Of a stretch of 64,000 bases of DNA, positions 54,835 through 64,000 are shown one piece after another. The notes beneath the pieces were generated by a model. That model saw only the letters and a list, made by a program, of their open reading frames with translations. It did not search any database and was not told the origin of the DNA. The position numbers and the translations under genes are program-made. Numbering within the stretch: position 1 is the stretch's first letter; each line of letters opens with the position of its first letter. This DNA is from Camellia lanceoleosa (Eukaryota; Streptophyta; Magnoliopsida; Ericales; Theaceae): assembly GCA_025200525.1 (NCBI GenBank), contig CM045758.1, forward strand, positions 61,382,649-61,446,648, read 5' to 3'.

Positions 54835-56984
54835 GGGTTGTTGTAGCTGAACTGATAGCATTGTTTGATGTTCCTAGGTTGTTCTTCCTTTCCTTCTATA
54901 TGTACATAAATTGTTCTAATATCTTTTTGTGAAAAATAGGATACTATCGATGTTGATTACTTTGTATTGTTTTAGTTTCATATAAGTAGGGCTTTTCCTT
55001 TTGGTTTATTTTTTGTTGTCGTTGTCTAATGGGGTGCATCCAGCTGTGTTTATAGAGCAATGCCAAGGCAATATCAGAGGACCCCAGTTGTCAGCTATTG
55101 TGGTGGCCCTTTTTCTGAAAAGACTAGTTGGTATCACATGGAATGGTGGTGCTCGCGTTAAAAATTGACCAACCTAGGATGATCTTATACTACTATTATT
55201 TTTTTGTTGCACTTGAACGTAATGCAGCTTGTCGTTTCTTCTAAGTGAGGCCTGATGATGTTGGACAGCACTATGACACTTATAATGCTGCCTATGGTTA
55301 GTTATATGGTGGTTTAACCTATGAACTTGTAAGAATAGGGTTTGTAAAATGTTGAAGAAATAATGTAGTGTTTAGAGGAGAAGTGACTAGAGTTTGGCTT
55401 TATTTGAAAGTGAGAGATTGCAGGAATTTCAAAATGCTGTGTGGAAATTTTAGGAAAAAAGTACTTCTAGGTTTTGGAGTCGATTTAAAGTCCAAATTTA
55501 GTAAGGAAAGCATTAGCTCATGGAATATAGGCTTTAGAATGAAACAAAAGAAAGAAACTAAGGTAGGTTTGTGATTGAAATAACAAAATCTAATAGCAGA
55601 GAATTAAAGATAGAAGAAAAGGAAGAAGAAAGAGAAAGAGAAGGATCTTATGGGAATCCCACTTTGATTCTTTAGGAATTACTCTCCAAGGTTGGGTTGC
55701 ACCACAAAATAGCACAATCTTTAACCACTCTACTGAGTTGAAGAATAAGTGTTGCTATGTTTTGGTTGCTAAACTCCTACTTCTACTAAGATTAGGATAC
55801 CAAAAGTGGAAAACTTGACCTGTAACACAATCCTTGACCCACATTATATACCACATGTGAGCATTAAATGATTTGGTTGACCAAGAACATGGCTTGTGTA
55901 CTTACTATATCACATGCCAATTTAAAAGTGACCAGAAATGTAATGACTTGAGAATAAACATAAATACTCAAAATTAACCCAAATTTGATTACGTAGTATG
56001 GTTTGAAGCATGTCCATGTGAAAGTTTCCAATTTGTACCTTTACTTATTGTGTTCAACATCAACAATTGTGTTAGAGCCTGCTAGGTGTACACACGTTCT
56101 TCAGGACAGTTTGTTCATCTGGGGTAATGAGTTTTGGCTGATTTTACACTACCTCTTTGTCTGTGTCCAACTCTTGCCGTTCTTTCCTTTTTCATTTCCT
56201 CTTCATGTTTGAAAAGTTTGGAATGGGGAAGCAAAATAATTTTAAATGGGTTTTTTAAATCTCAACTTTTAGTATATAGAGAACATATTAGCACATGCCT
56301 CACATTTTATAAAAACATATTGGAATAGCAGGTCTATAGTTCAAAATCAAAATTTGAAATCAATCACAATTTTCAGTTTAGCACACTAGAGGACGAATAG
56401 TCCCCAGACTAAATCCAGTTTTCTAAATAATCCGTAGCAGCCATTTTCTATAATGAAAAAATGACAAAGTCTGACCACTGCATCCATCATTGACTCACAC
56501 CTCATTTGTTCTACAAACGTGAACAAATGCTAGGGGAACATCTGAAAAGTTGCAAAGGTGACCTACAATTGAGGGAAACAACCATGTATAGAAGTTTAGG
56601 ATACATCACAGAGGTGGCCCAAAGCCAAACAACATATTCGCCATCATCCAATTTAGGGTAGTTCTTAATAAAACACAAAATCAGAAGAGGGAAAAAAAAA
56701 TCAATCAAGAAACTCATGTACATAACTAGATGATCTGTTTGGCCCCCAAGAAAACACTCAGTTTGGTAGCCAAGAAAAGAATCTAAACAATCAATGAAAT
56801 GTACCCGTGTTCTTCTTCTGTCCATAGAGTTCCTTTCTTCCTCTCGACCTCGCCGTGCTTTGTCTTTGCTGCCGACCCAAACGAGGTCTGACTCCTCTTC
56901 GACTCGGTCTCGCGCTAGAGCGACGACTTGTCAGAATAACTCTGAAACTCGACTCGGCCTGACTCTATCTCGTTCACAAATCTC
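54835..56984. other. Intron-like stretch without recognised gene
   Basis: AT-rich sequence with scattered short open frames and no domain. An exon-like piece at about 55035-55150 (CAGCTGTGTTTATAGAGC, then GGACCCCAGTTGTCAGC) could belong to the same decayed gene as 53975-54441. 56820-56975 is C/G-richer and CGA/CTCG-rich, like a 5' UTR. Confidence 0.35.
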
Positions 56985-56985
56985 T

Positions 56986-57021
<36 letters not shown>

Positions 57022-57136
57022 TGCCCCAAATGAGATGTGTTTAGGGAAACTATGAGAGAGAGAGAGAGATGCCCCGAATGAGATGTGTTTAGGGAAAATC
57101 TAAGAGAGAGAGAGAGAGAGAAAGAGAGAAAGAGAA
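56985..57136 (+). repeat. GA microsatellite with tandem ~48-bp duplication
   Basis: GA runs at 56985-57021, 57051-57070 and 57102-57136. The intervening ATGCCCCAAATGAGATGTG and ATGCCCCGAATGAGATGTG (each then TTTAGGGAAA) are two copies of one unit. Confidence 0.85.
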
Positions 57137-57479
57137 GAGAAGAGTATGAGTGTGTACCTTCCCTTATCTTCCTCTCTGTGCCTGACGGTGTGAAATGTTG
57201 TTAACGTCGTTTTGCTAATCAAAGCCGCAAAGAGACGAGTTAGAAAATGGAAGTAAGCAAGGAGATGATGAGTGAACGACGATGGATACTGCTGTCGAGC
57301 CAGTTGTCATACCGGCGATGGATCCCCTTCGAACCAGTGTCTGATGATTAGAATTTATGAGAAGCCCAAACATTTGATGTATATTTTCTTTTGCCAAATA
57401 TATATGTATATATATATAGATTTTGGGTGAATTGGTGCCAGAAATTTTATTTTGGCACTTCTTTGTTTTTGATCATACA

Positions 57480-57893
57480 ATTTACGACATACAATGTTCG
57501 TCGTAAAAATCACAATACTTTTAACGGCAGGCGTTGTGTGCGTCGTAAAAAGGCAGTACTTTTAACGGCGGACATTGTGTGCACTGTGAAAAGTGAAAAG
57601 TATTCACTTTTCACGGCTGGCGTATGTGCGTCATGTATAATTGATGTATTAATAGCACGCCATATGCACGTCGTTGAAAGTTTTATTATTTACGACGTGC
57701 ATTGCAAGTCGTAAAAAAATCATCGTTATTACCATTCATGGCCTACGCAATAGACACGCCGTGGTTGGAAAAGTATTTACGACATGCAAAAAAAGCAAGT
57801 CGTAAAAGTGAGAAACTACGACGTGCATTTATTGTATGCTGTTGATGTGGTGCCATAAAAAGTCTGTTTTGTTGTAGTATAATTAATAAAATA
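57480..57893. repeat. Transposon remnant with ACGACGTGCA-type subterminal repeats
   Basis: Repeated direct and inverted versions of TTTACGACGTGCATT / AAGTCGTAAAA and TTTTAACGGCGGAC. It ends near TTTTGTTGTAGTA (57880-57893), which resembles the right end of CACTA-like or related elements. No clear left end or target duplication is seen. Likely a non-autonomous DNA-transposon fragment. Confidence 0.5.
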
Positions 57894-58107
57894 ATAAATC
57901 ATAACAAAAAATATAAAAATCATAACTAAGAGTGTATATGGTATGTATCTCAAGTATAATTTTCCTTTTATTTGTTTTTTCTATTTTCTTTGACCATGGG
58001 TAGCTTTTTTATTTTATTTTTTTATGTTTAAGATTGGACCACGTGACGTGAACCTCTTGAAACTTTTCTGTTCAGTTTCCTTCCACCTACACTTTTAATT
58101 TTTTTTA

Positions 58108-58109
<2 letters not shown>

Positions 58110-58183
<74 letters not shown>
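58110..58183 (+). repeat. ATT microsatellite
   Basis: About 24 ATT units. It generates spurious polyN and polyI open frames on the minus strand. Confidence 0.97.
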
Positions 58184-58186
<3 letters not shown>

Positions 58187-58248
58187 TTTTGTAATAAGGC
58201 AACTAGGCATATAAAAGGAACACTTTTGTCGCTGGTGTTGGGAAGTAC

Positions 58249-58252
<4 letters not shown>

Positions 58253-58284
<32 letters not shown>
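58253..58284 (+). repeat. CA microsatellite
   Basis: About 15 CA units just upstream of an exon-like block at 58298. Confidence 0.95.
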
Positions 58285-58287
<3 letters not shown>

Positions 58288-58297
58288 GTGTAGATAA

Positions 58298-58441
58298 TTG
58301 AAGGTCGAGAATGAAAATTTCCTCCGGCCAGAAAATCGTACGGATGACGATATGATCCGTGACTTTCCTCCCGATTTCAAATCATATGTGAAGAACCACC
58401 AATTGCTCTGCCAGCGTGGAGGCTATGGGATTGGCCAGGTT
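58298..58441 (+). other. Exon-like open frame upstream of the NLP pseudogene, unidentified
   Basis: Reads RPENRTDDDMIRDFPPDFKS and NHQLLCQRGGYGIGQ up to a possible GT donor at 58440. It starts at TTG, not ATG. It may be a first exon fused to the NLP copy or a separate scrap; no family recognised. Confidence 0.35.
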
Positions 58442-58854
58442 TTTTCGAGTTGTGAACGTCCTCCTCCTTCCCAATCTCTTCTCCGGTTAGCTTCTCTCTC
58501 ATCTCATATTACTTATCGGTTGGCTTTCACCCCAATTATTCTCTATTTAACTAGTGTCTTATTGAAACATTTACTACTAGTTTTCTTTTTCTTTTTCTTT
58601 TACTTTTTTTTATTAAAAAATTTAATTTAATTTTTGTTAGTTTTATCTCTGAGAAAATCCCAACTTCGATTGTCAGTGTTAAAATATAGGGAAAATATCA
58701 AATAGGTGACACAAAACAAAATGGTAATATATAGCATTTCTAACCTGTGCTTAGTAGTTAGATTAGATTTAGTAGATTTCCACTTTCTTTTCTTGTTGCT
58801 TACCTTATTCTTACTTTGCCTTGTATTTTTTATTTTTTATTTTTTTTTTTGGCT

Positions 58855-61800
58855 TGGAAATTTGAAAAATCATGGAGAGAAGATAATTGATGGAACCCTG
58901 ATTGCTCCTCGTATTCCAGAGTTTATGGAGAAGATAAAATCCCACTTTAAAATTATATTATTTGTCTGGCCCGATACCCAATTTCTTATACAGTTTTGGA
59001 AAGTCATAGAAATTGAGGGCAAGCTTTTACTTACAACTCGACACCAACCTTTTGGTTTTAATGGCATCCATGAAGGACTTTTTTCGTATAGGTTGATGTC
59101 TTTGGGTTCTGAATTTGATGTGGATGGAGTGAGTGAGGAACATCTTGGCCTCCATGGCCATGTGTTGCACCATCAACAACGGGAGTTTACTCCAAATGTG
59201 CAGTATTACTCCTGCAAAGAGTATCCACAGCGCGATCGTGCTATCAGTTATAACATTAAGCAATCTATGGCTGTACCATTGTTTGAACATTCTTGGCTGT
59301 GCTGTATTGGTGTATTTGAGATGGTGTTGATAAATGAAATAAATATAACTTCGCGTAGTTACACTTATGAACGTATATTGAGGTTTGTCCCCTAACAGAC
59401 CCATTTTTACGTTCTCTTCTTTACTTTTGTTTATTTATTTATTATTTTAATTTTTTTATGCCTATCTATTGATTGTTAATTTTAATTTTCAATGATGGTT
59501 TCCTTTTCTTTTTCTTATTTCATTTGTTGATGGAGCTCAAATTATTTTACTAGTTGGTTCCATTTTACTGGCCAATCTTTTTAACGATTCGTTAATCTTA
59601 CCCTTTCATTAATTTTATTGTATAAATCATTTAACATGGAGTTCGACAACAATTCTTATGCACGTATTGAGCTTTTATTCTGATATCATATCATTGACAT
59701 TAATCATTTGAGTAAATTATACTGATCTCTGGTGCGGAAAATTGATAATTTCATTATGATGCACAAGGGCCAACAAAAAATATGTCTTATTGTTAGCTTA
59801 GTTAACCTTATCATTAATGTAAGGAAAATTGATGTAATTATAACAAAAATAGAAGAATTACTACCTCTCAAGGGAGGTGAGTAGAATTTGCATAATTGTT
59901 TATAGTAGCCCCATTTACTAGGCAATACAGATTTTTGCTCAAAGTGTTGGACCAATTGAAATACTCCATGCCGTAGTAGTCAGACCGTCCAAAACAACGA
60001 AGCTGATTTTGGACAATTATACAATACCTTGGTGCAACCTAAGTTGGTCAGTTTAATTGCCTCAACTATTCTGATTTTTTCATTTACTGTATACAATGTG
60101 TTGGTATTACTATTTATAAATCAACTTATTTACTTAAAAAAGACTGACTAATAATGTTTGCCTATAATTTTAAATTATAATTTATTTGATTTATTCAGTT
60201 TATTTAACCCCAAAAAAGAAGGGAAAAAAAAAACTTGATAAGTTTGGCTAAAAGAGTCTCATTTCTTTTGTCCTAATTGCTAAGAAAAAGTTATGTGACA
60301 GTTTATTTAATCAAACAGATTCAATTTTTTTGACACACAAATTATCAAAAGTTGTACCAAATAAATTTATAATTTATTTTAATTATTTTTAGCTAATAAT
60401 GTGAAAGGCAATAGTCATTATTGACAACTTATAAGTGATAATACTTGATTCTTGCAAATACCCTTAGTTTAAATCTATTAACATTCTTCAATTATATCAT
60501 TTCAGCTACCTGCGGGATCATGGTCTGACAAGTTCAAAATTTATGCATTGGTATGATACGAAAGTAAGTGGCGAATATGTATTGGTGAACAATATTTATT
60601 TGGACAGGGATAAAACTCTTCAAGAAATCAAGAAGATGCTAAAAGTGGTGTGTAGCACTCATTTTCTACCTTTGGCTCAAACTTGGGCCTCGTGTAGGCT
60701 TTGCAATGTTGTGTTCACAATTGGTAGAGCCTATGGAACAGGGAGACAGAAGCTTGAGTTTTTAGATGAATGTGCTAAACAATGCCTATGAAAAGGGCAG
60801 GGGGTTGTTGGGAGAGCAGTTTGTCCCAAAATTTGGTCTTCTGCAAAGATGTTACTCAATTTAGCATAGCTGAGTACCCTTTGGCACACTATGCACGCAG
60901 GTATGGACTTCCGGGTTCTTTTGCAATTTGCTTGCAGAGTGGTTATATTTAAGACAAGTTTACATGCTATAATTCTTTTTGCCCCCAAACTACATTGAAG
61001 GTAGAGATATGAGGATTGCTTTGGTTCCATTATTGACAACAATGAAGCAGCATTGTAAAAGTTGTAAGGTTGCTTCTAGAGAAGAACTAGGAAAAAAGTT
61101 ATCTATTGAAGTTCTTGATTTTTCAGAACAAGGTAAACTTTATTCTTACCCAATACCCCAAACCGCAAGAACTCCAAATATGATGGATAATGGTGAAGAG
61201 ATGGTGTGGCTAGATGCTGGAATTCCAACTAGCTTGGAGAAGGACGAAAAACTTGATTCTTTTAAAAAAACCCCAAACTGTAAAATCTCCAAATAGAATA
61301 GAAAAGGGAGAAGAGATGGTGTTTATAGATTTATCCAATCAACAATTACCAGAAGTGGATGCTATAGACACTGGAAGCAATGTTGTTAGTAACACAGAAG
61401 GAAACAACATTGCTATTACTTCTGTATAGCAAAATTGCATAATTAACTCGTCCCAGAGGCTACAAAGAAAAGCTGGAATTCTGATTAGCTTGGACGATCT
61501 CCAGCAACATTTTGCAATGAAACTTAAAGATGCTACATAAAGCCTTGGCGGTAAGCTTACATACTTGGGAAAAACCATTCCTAGCTACATCCTTGGGAAA
61601 TGTCATATACTTTTGGTAGTAGTAAACAATGTATGTTTCTTATCTGAATTTGGATTTTTCGGTTTGTAGTTAGCCGATCCACTGTGAAGTGTGCTTGCAG
61701 AGAATATAATATCACCTGGTGGTCACCTCGCAAGAGAAGTAAGGATAACCAATTGCTTTCCAATAAACTTGTCCAAGGTGGTGTTCAGGAACAAATCCTA

Positions 61801-62150
61801 GAATCTAGTCAGCCTCCAATTTCTGATCCACCTCACAGGCAATACATGGCTACTACTTCTCACACAAAGCCACATTTTACAGCAGCACAACACGCAAGTA
61901 TTGTGACCATAAAGGAAAAATATGGAGATGATTTTATTAAATTTTAGCTCGCTGTGTCGTCGGGAATGGTAAAGTTTCAATAGCAAGTGGCAAAGAGGCT
62001 GAAGCTACAGGGTGGAACTTACCGTGTCAGGTATCAAAATGAGGACAATGATTGGATTTTAATAGCTTGAGAAGAGGACTTGCAAAATTACATTTGCAAT
62101 TCAATATCACAAGGGAGGAATACAATCACAATGTCGATTCAGCCAATTAC
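58855..62150 (+). pseudogene. NIN-like protein (NLP, RWP-RK/PB1 transcription factor) pseudogene
   Basis: Intron-containing blocks in NLP order. 58855-59395 has the N-terminal GAF-like part (LVW..LIQFWKV, LLLTTRHQPFGFN, LGLHGHVLHHQQREFTPNVQ, MAVPLFE). 60506-60960 has a further conserved part (VVCSTHFLPLAQTWASC, then KGQGVVGRAV in another frame). 60975-61150 continues it (FAPKL/NYIEG.., ALVPLLTTMKQ). 61665-61760 has the RWP-RK region (STVKCACREYNI, WSPRKRSKDNQLLSNKL), with WWS in place of the usual RWP. 61850-62140 is the PB1 domain (IKEKYGDDFIKF, AKRLKLQGGTYRVRY, DNDWILIA). NLPs bind nitrate-responsive elements. Stops at 61948, 61981 and 62068 plus frame changes show it is dead. Confidence 0.85.
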
Positions 62151-62689
62151 TAAATGCCCATCTTAAATCCGTACTTAATATCCATCTATCATTTTAGCTG
62201 CATGTGGAATTCTCTAGTTTACATTTAAAAGACAATTTAAGGTTTGTGTCTTTTATGCTTGTTACAAGTTTGCATGAATTTTCTGTACTGCATGTTGTTT
62301 ACTTAATTGATTGTATAATATGATTCAAATTTGTCAGTTAGATTGTAAAAAATTCTTAATCTTAGGGCATGGTATTGTATTAATCTTAAATTTGGGAAAA
62401 AAGAAAAAGTAAAAGAAACAAAAGTTAAAAATTCAATATTCAATATTCAAATACAACGTAAGTGACATTTGCAAATGACTACAATTGCAAATGATTAAAT
62501 TTTATTTTAGTCATTAGAATTCAATGCAATCTAAATTACATTGAGCACTCTTACATTCTCACTTAGTGTAGTCTAAATTACATTTAACACTCTTATATTC
62601 TCACGAAACAGTAGCTCTACATACCCAAAACAAAATTATCTGCAATTTAAAATCTAAGACCAAAATGCATTCATGGAGTGAACGCACCC
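62151..62689. other. AT-rich 3' flank of the NLP pseudogene
   Basis: 3' UTR-like or intergenic. TTCAATATTCAATATTCAAATA near 62430 is a small repeat. No gene seen. Confidence 0.45.
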
Positions 62690-63245
62690 GATGTTTTTAA
62701 CCAAAGAGGTGGTGTGAACACTGGGATGCACCCGAATGTTTTTAACTGAAGGGGTGGCTTGAACACCGGGATGCGCCCGAATATTTTTAACCGAAGGGGT
62801 GGTGTAAACACTGGGACGCACCTGTTTTTAACCGAAGGGGTGGTGTGAACACCGGGCGTACCCGAATGTTTTAACCGGAGGAGTGGTTTGAACACCCGGT
62901 GTACGCGAATGTTTTTAACCGAAGGGGTGGTGTGAACACCGGGCGTACCTGAATGTTTTTAACCGAAAAGGTGGTGTGAACATTGGGACACACCCGAATG
63001 TTTTTAACCAAAGGGGTGGTGTGAACACCGGGCGTACCCGAATGTTTTTAATCGAAAGGGTGGTGTGAACACCGGGTGTGCTCGAATGTTTTTAACCGAA
63101 GAAGTGGTGTGAACTCCGGGCAAACTCGAATGTTTTTTTACCGAAGAGGTGGTGTGAACACCAGGACATACCCAAATGTTTTTAACCAAAGGGGTGGTGT
63201 GAATACCGGGACGCGCATGAATGTTTTTAACCAAAGGGGTGGTCC
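62690..63245 (+). repeat. Minisatellite, 13 copies of a ~44-bp unit
   Basis: Unit theme GAATGTTTTTAACCGAAG + GGGTGGTGTGAACACCGGG + cgtaccc. Copies differ by about 5-20 percent and by small indels. GGTGTGAACACC in each unit is nearly palindromic. The open frames through it are repeat artefacts. Confidence 0.95.
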
Positions 63246-63725
63246 TAACGCATCACACGCGAGAAGAGGAAGAGTGGTAAAAGATCAAACAAATCACATG
63301 AACGTGACTTAGAAGAAAAACAGGCATTCTACACAGAGATACGCAAAACCAAAACCAACAAAGTGCTACAGTAAAATGAAGGCCGATTTGCCATCGTGTT
63401 AAAACAAAGGGCTCTAAGTAGGTCACAACACACCACATTCCAACCCATATGTGATTTAAACTGGAACTCCTCTGAATGAACCGTACATATAATATCGTCT
63501 AGTAAGAAATGATCGTAATAAAATAAACTATGATTTAATCCAAGCAAATCGTAAACTACTTGAGATAGTTTATACATTCGAACAAATGCAGTTAAATAAA
63601 CAAGCTTTAAACAAAACAAATGTGCTCACACAATAAAAACAACTCTTCTTTTCTTTTCCACTCTCTTTCTATGTTTTACTTCTTCTTTGTTTTTTGCTTT
63701 TTTTTTTTTTTTTTTTTATACTGCC
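63246..63725. other. Unassigned stretch ending in a T-rich tract
   Basis: No domain or splice structure. A T-run (63699-63717) directly precedes the LTR start. An open minus-strand frame (63329-63619) has no recognised family. Confidence 0.4.
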
Positions 63726-64000
63726 TATAGACACACCATTTTTGACCGTCCTTAAGACTTGAACGTCATCGTTTGTGCACTCAATGATTGTGCTTGTTTG
63801 TGTTCGTTTTGAGTGCCTGAGGTCCTCGGCGGAACACCTTGTTTTTCAGCCTCTAAAACTTTATCTGTTTTGTGCATGTTTTTGGACTAAGAGCTTGTTG
63901 CCTCTAGCCTGGAAGAGAGGGTGACCTGTCAGCCAGACGTAGGATCTGTCGGCCATGGCTTGTGCTTGTTGGCTACCAGTGGTGGCCGACGGCCATTGGT
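63726..64000 (+). repeat. Start of a further Ogre-like LTR (copy C), cut by window end
   Basis: TATAGACACACCATTTTTGAC then CGTCCTTAAGACTTG aligns with the TGTAGACACCCCATTTTTGA start of the A and B LTRs. Cassette-like TGGCCGACGGCCATTGG occurs at the right edge. No polypurine tract precedes it, so it would be a 5' LTR, or a copy with altered flank. Confidence 0.7.

Noticed and set aside
58028..58380. Poly-asparagine and poly-isoleucine proteins on the minus strand
   Set aside because: Translations of the ATT and CA microsatellites.
62671..63312. Repeat proteins such as HTTPLVKNI.. and FNQRGGVNTG..
   Set aside because: Both strands are open only because of the 44-bp minisatellite; no start or homology.

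Overview
The window is repeat-rich nuclear DNA from a flowering plant, probably a eudicot. It holds Tat/Ogre-type Ty3/Gypsy retrotransposons, an endogenous florendovirus-like pararetrovirus, CACTA transposons, and decayed intron-containing fragments of plant genes: dehydroquinate dehydratase/shikimate dehydrogenase, ATG6/Beclin-1 and a NIN-like RWP-RK/PB1 factor. No intact host gene, rRNA or tRNA gene is convincing. Species cannot be named from the sequence.

Layout. 1-2617: 5' part (protease, gag, PBS, LTR) of a minus-strand Tat-lineage element cut by the window edge. 3983-7674: a 2.0-kb LTR with tRNA-Met-type PBS and leader of a second Ty3/Gypsy-like element, split at the LTR/PBS junction by a 1,165-bp non-autonomous CACTA element (5997-7161, target duplication CAA). 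A second CACTA-like terminus sits at 7675. About 9184-17020: an ~8-kb endogenous pararetrovirus (movement protein, coat, protease, RT/RNase H, two downstream ORFs, promoter, PBS) lodged in a TA microsatellite and broken in several frames. 17320-20264: decayed host gene fragments. 20264-28371: Ogre-like copy A, an LTR with internal sequence on both sides.

28468-53878: copy B, a structurally complete 25.4-kb Ogre/Tat element with 4.48-kb LTRs, target duplication CAGAC, PBS, gag-protease-RT-RNase H-second RNase H-integrase on the plus strand, and two spliced plant-mobile-domain-type genes in antisense orientation between integrase and the 3' LTR. Nearly all its coding lesions are stop codons explicable as C-to-T change at CAG or CGA. 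Its 3' untranslated region carries tandem arrays of mini-hairpins that resemble, without matching, those of copy A.

53884-62160: more decayed plus-strand gene pieces, a 330-bp solo LTR (target duplication TTATA), microsatellites, a transposon remnant and the NIN-like pseudogene. 62690-63245: a 13-copy ~44-bp minisatellite. 63726-64000: start of a further LTR related to those of A and B.

The dominant story is nested insertion into a region that already held gene fragments. The most interesting items are the antisense spliced genes carried by the giant Ogre element, the hairpin arrays, the shared GGCCGGCA cassettes, and the pararetrovirus in its TA repeat. Many open frames here begin at TTG or CTG rather than ATG, so starts are only asserted where an ATG and homologous context agree.
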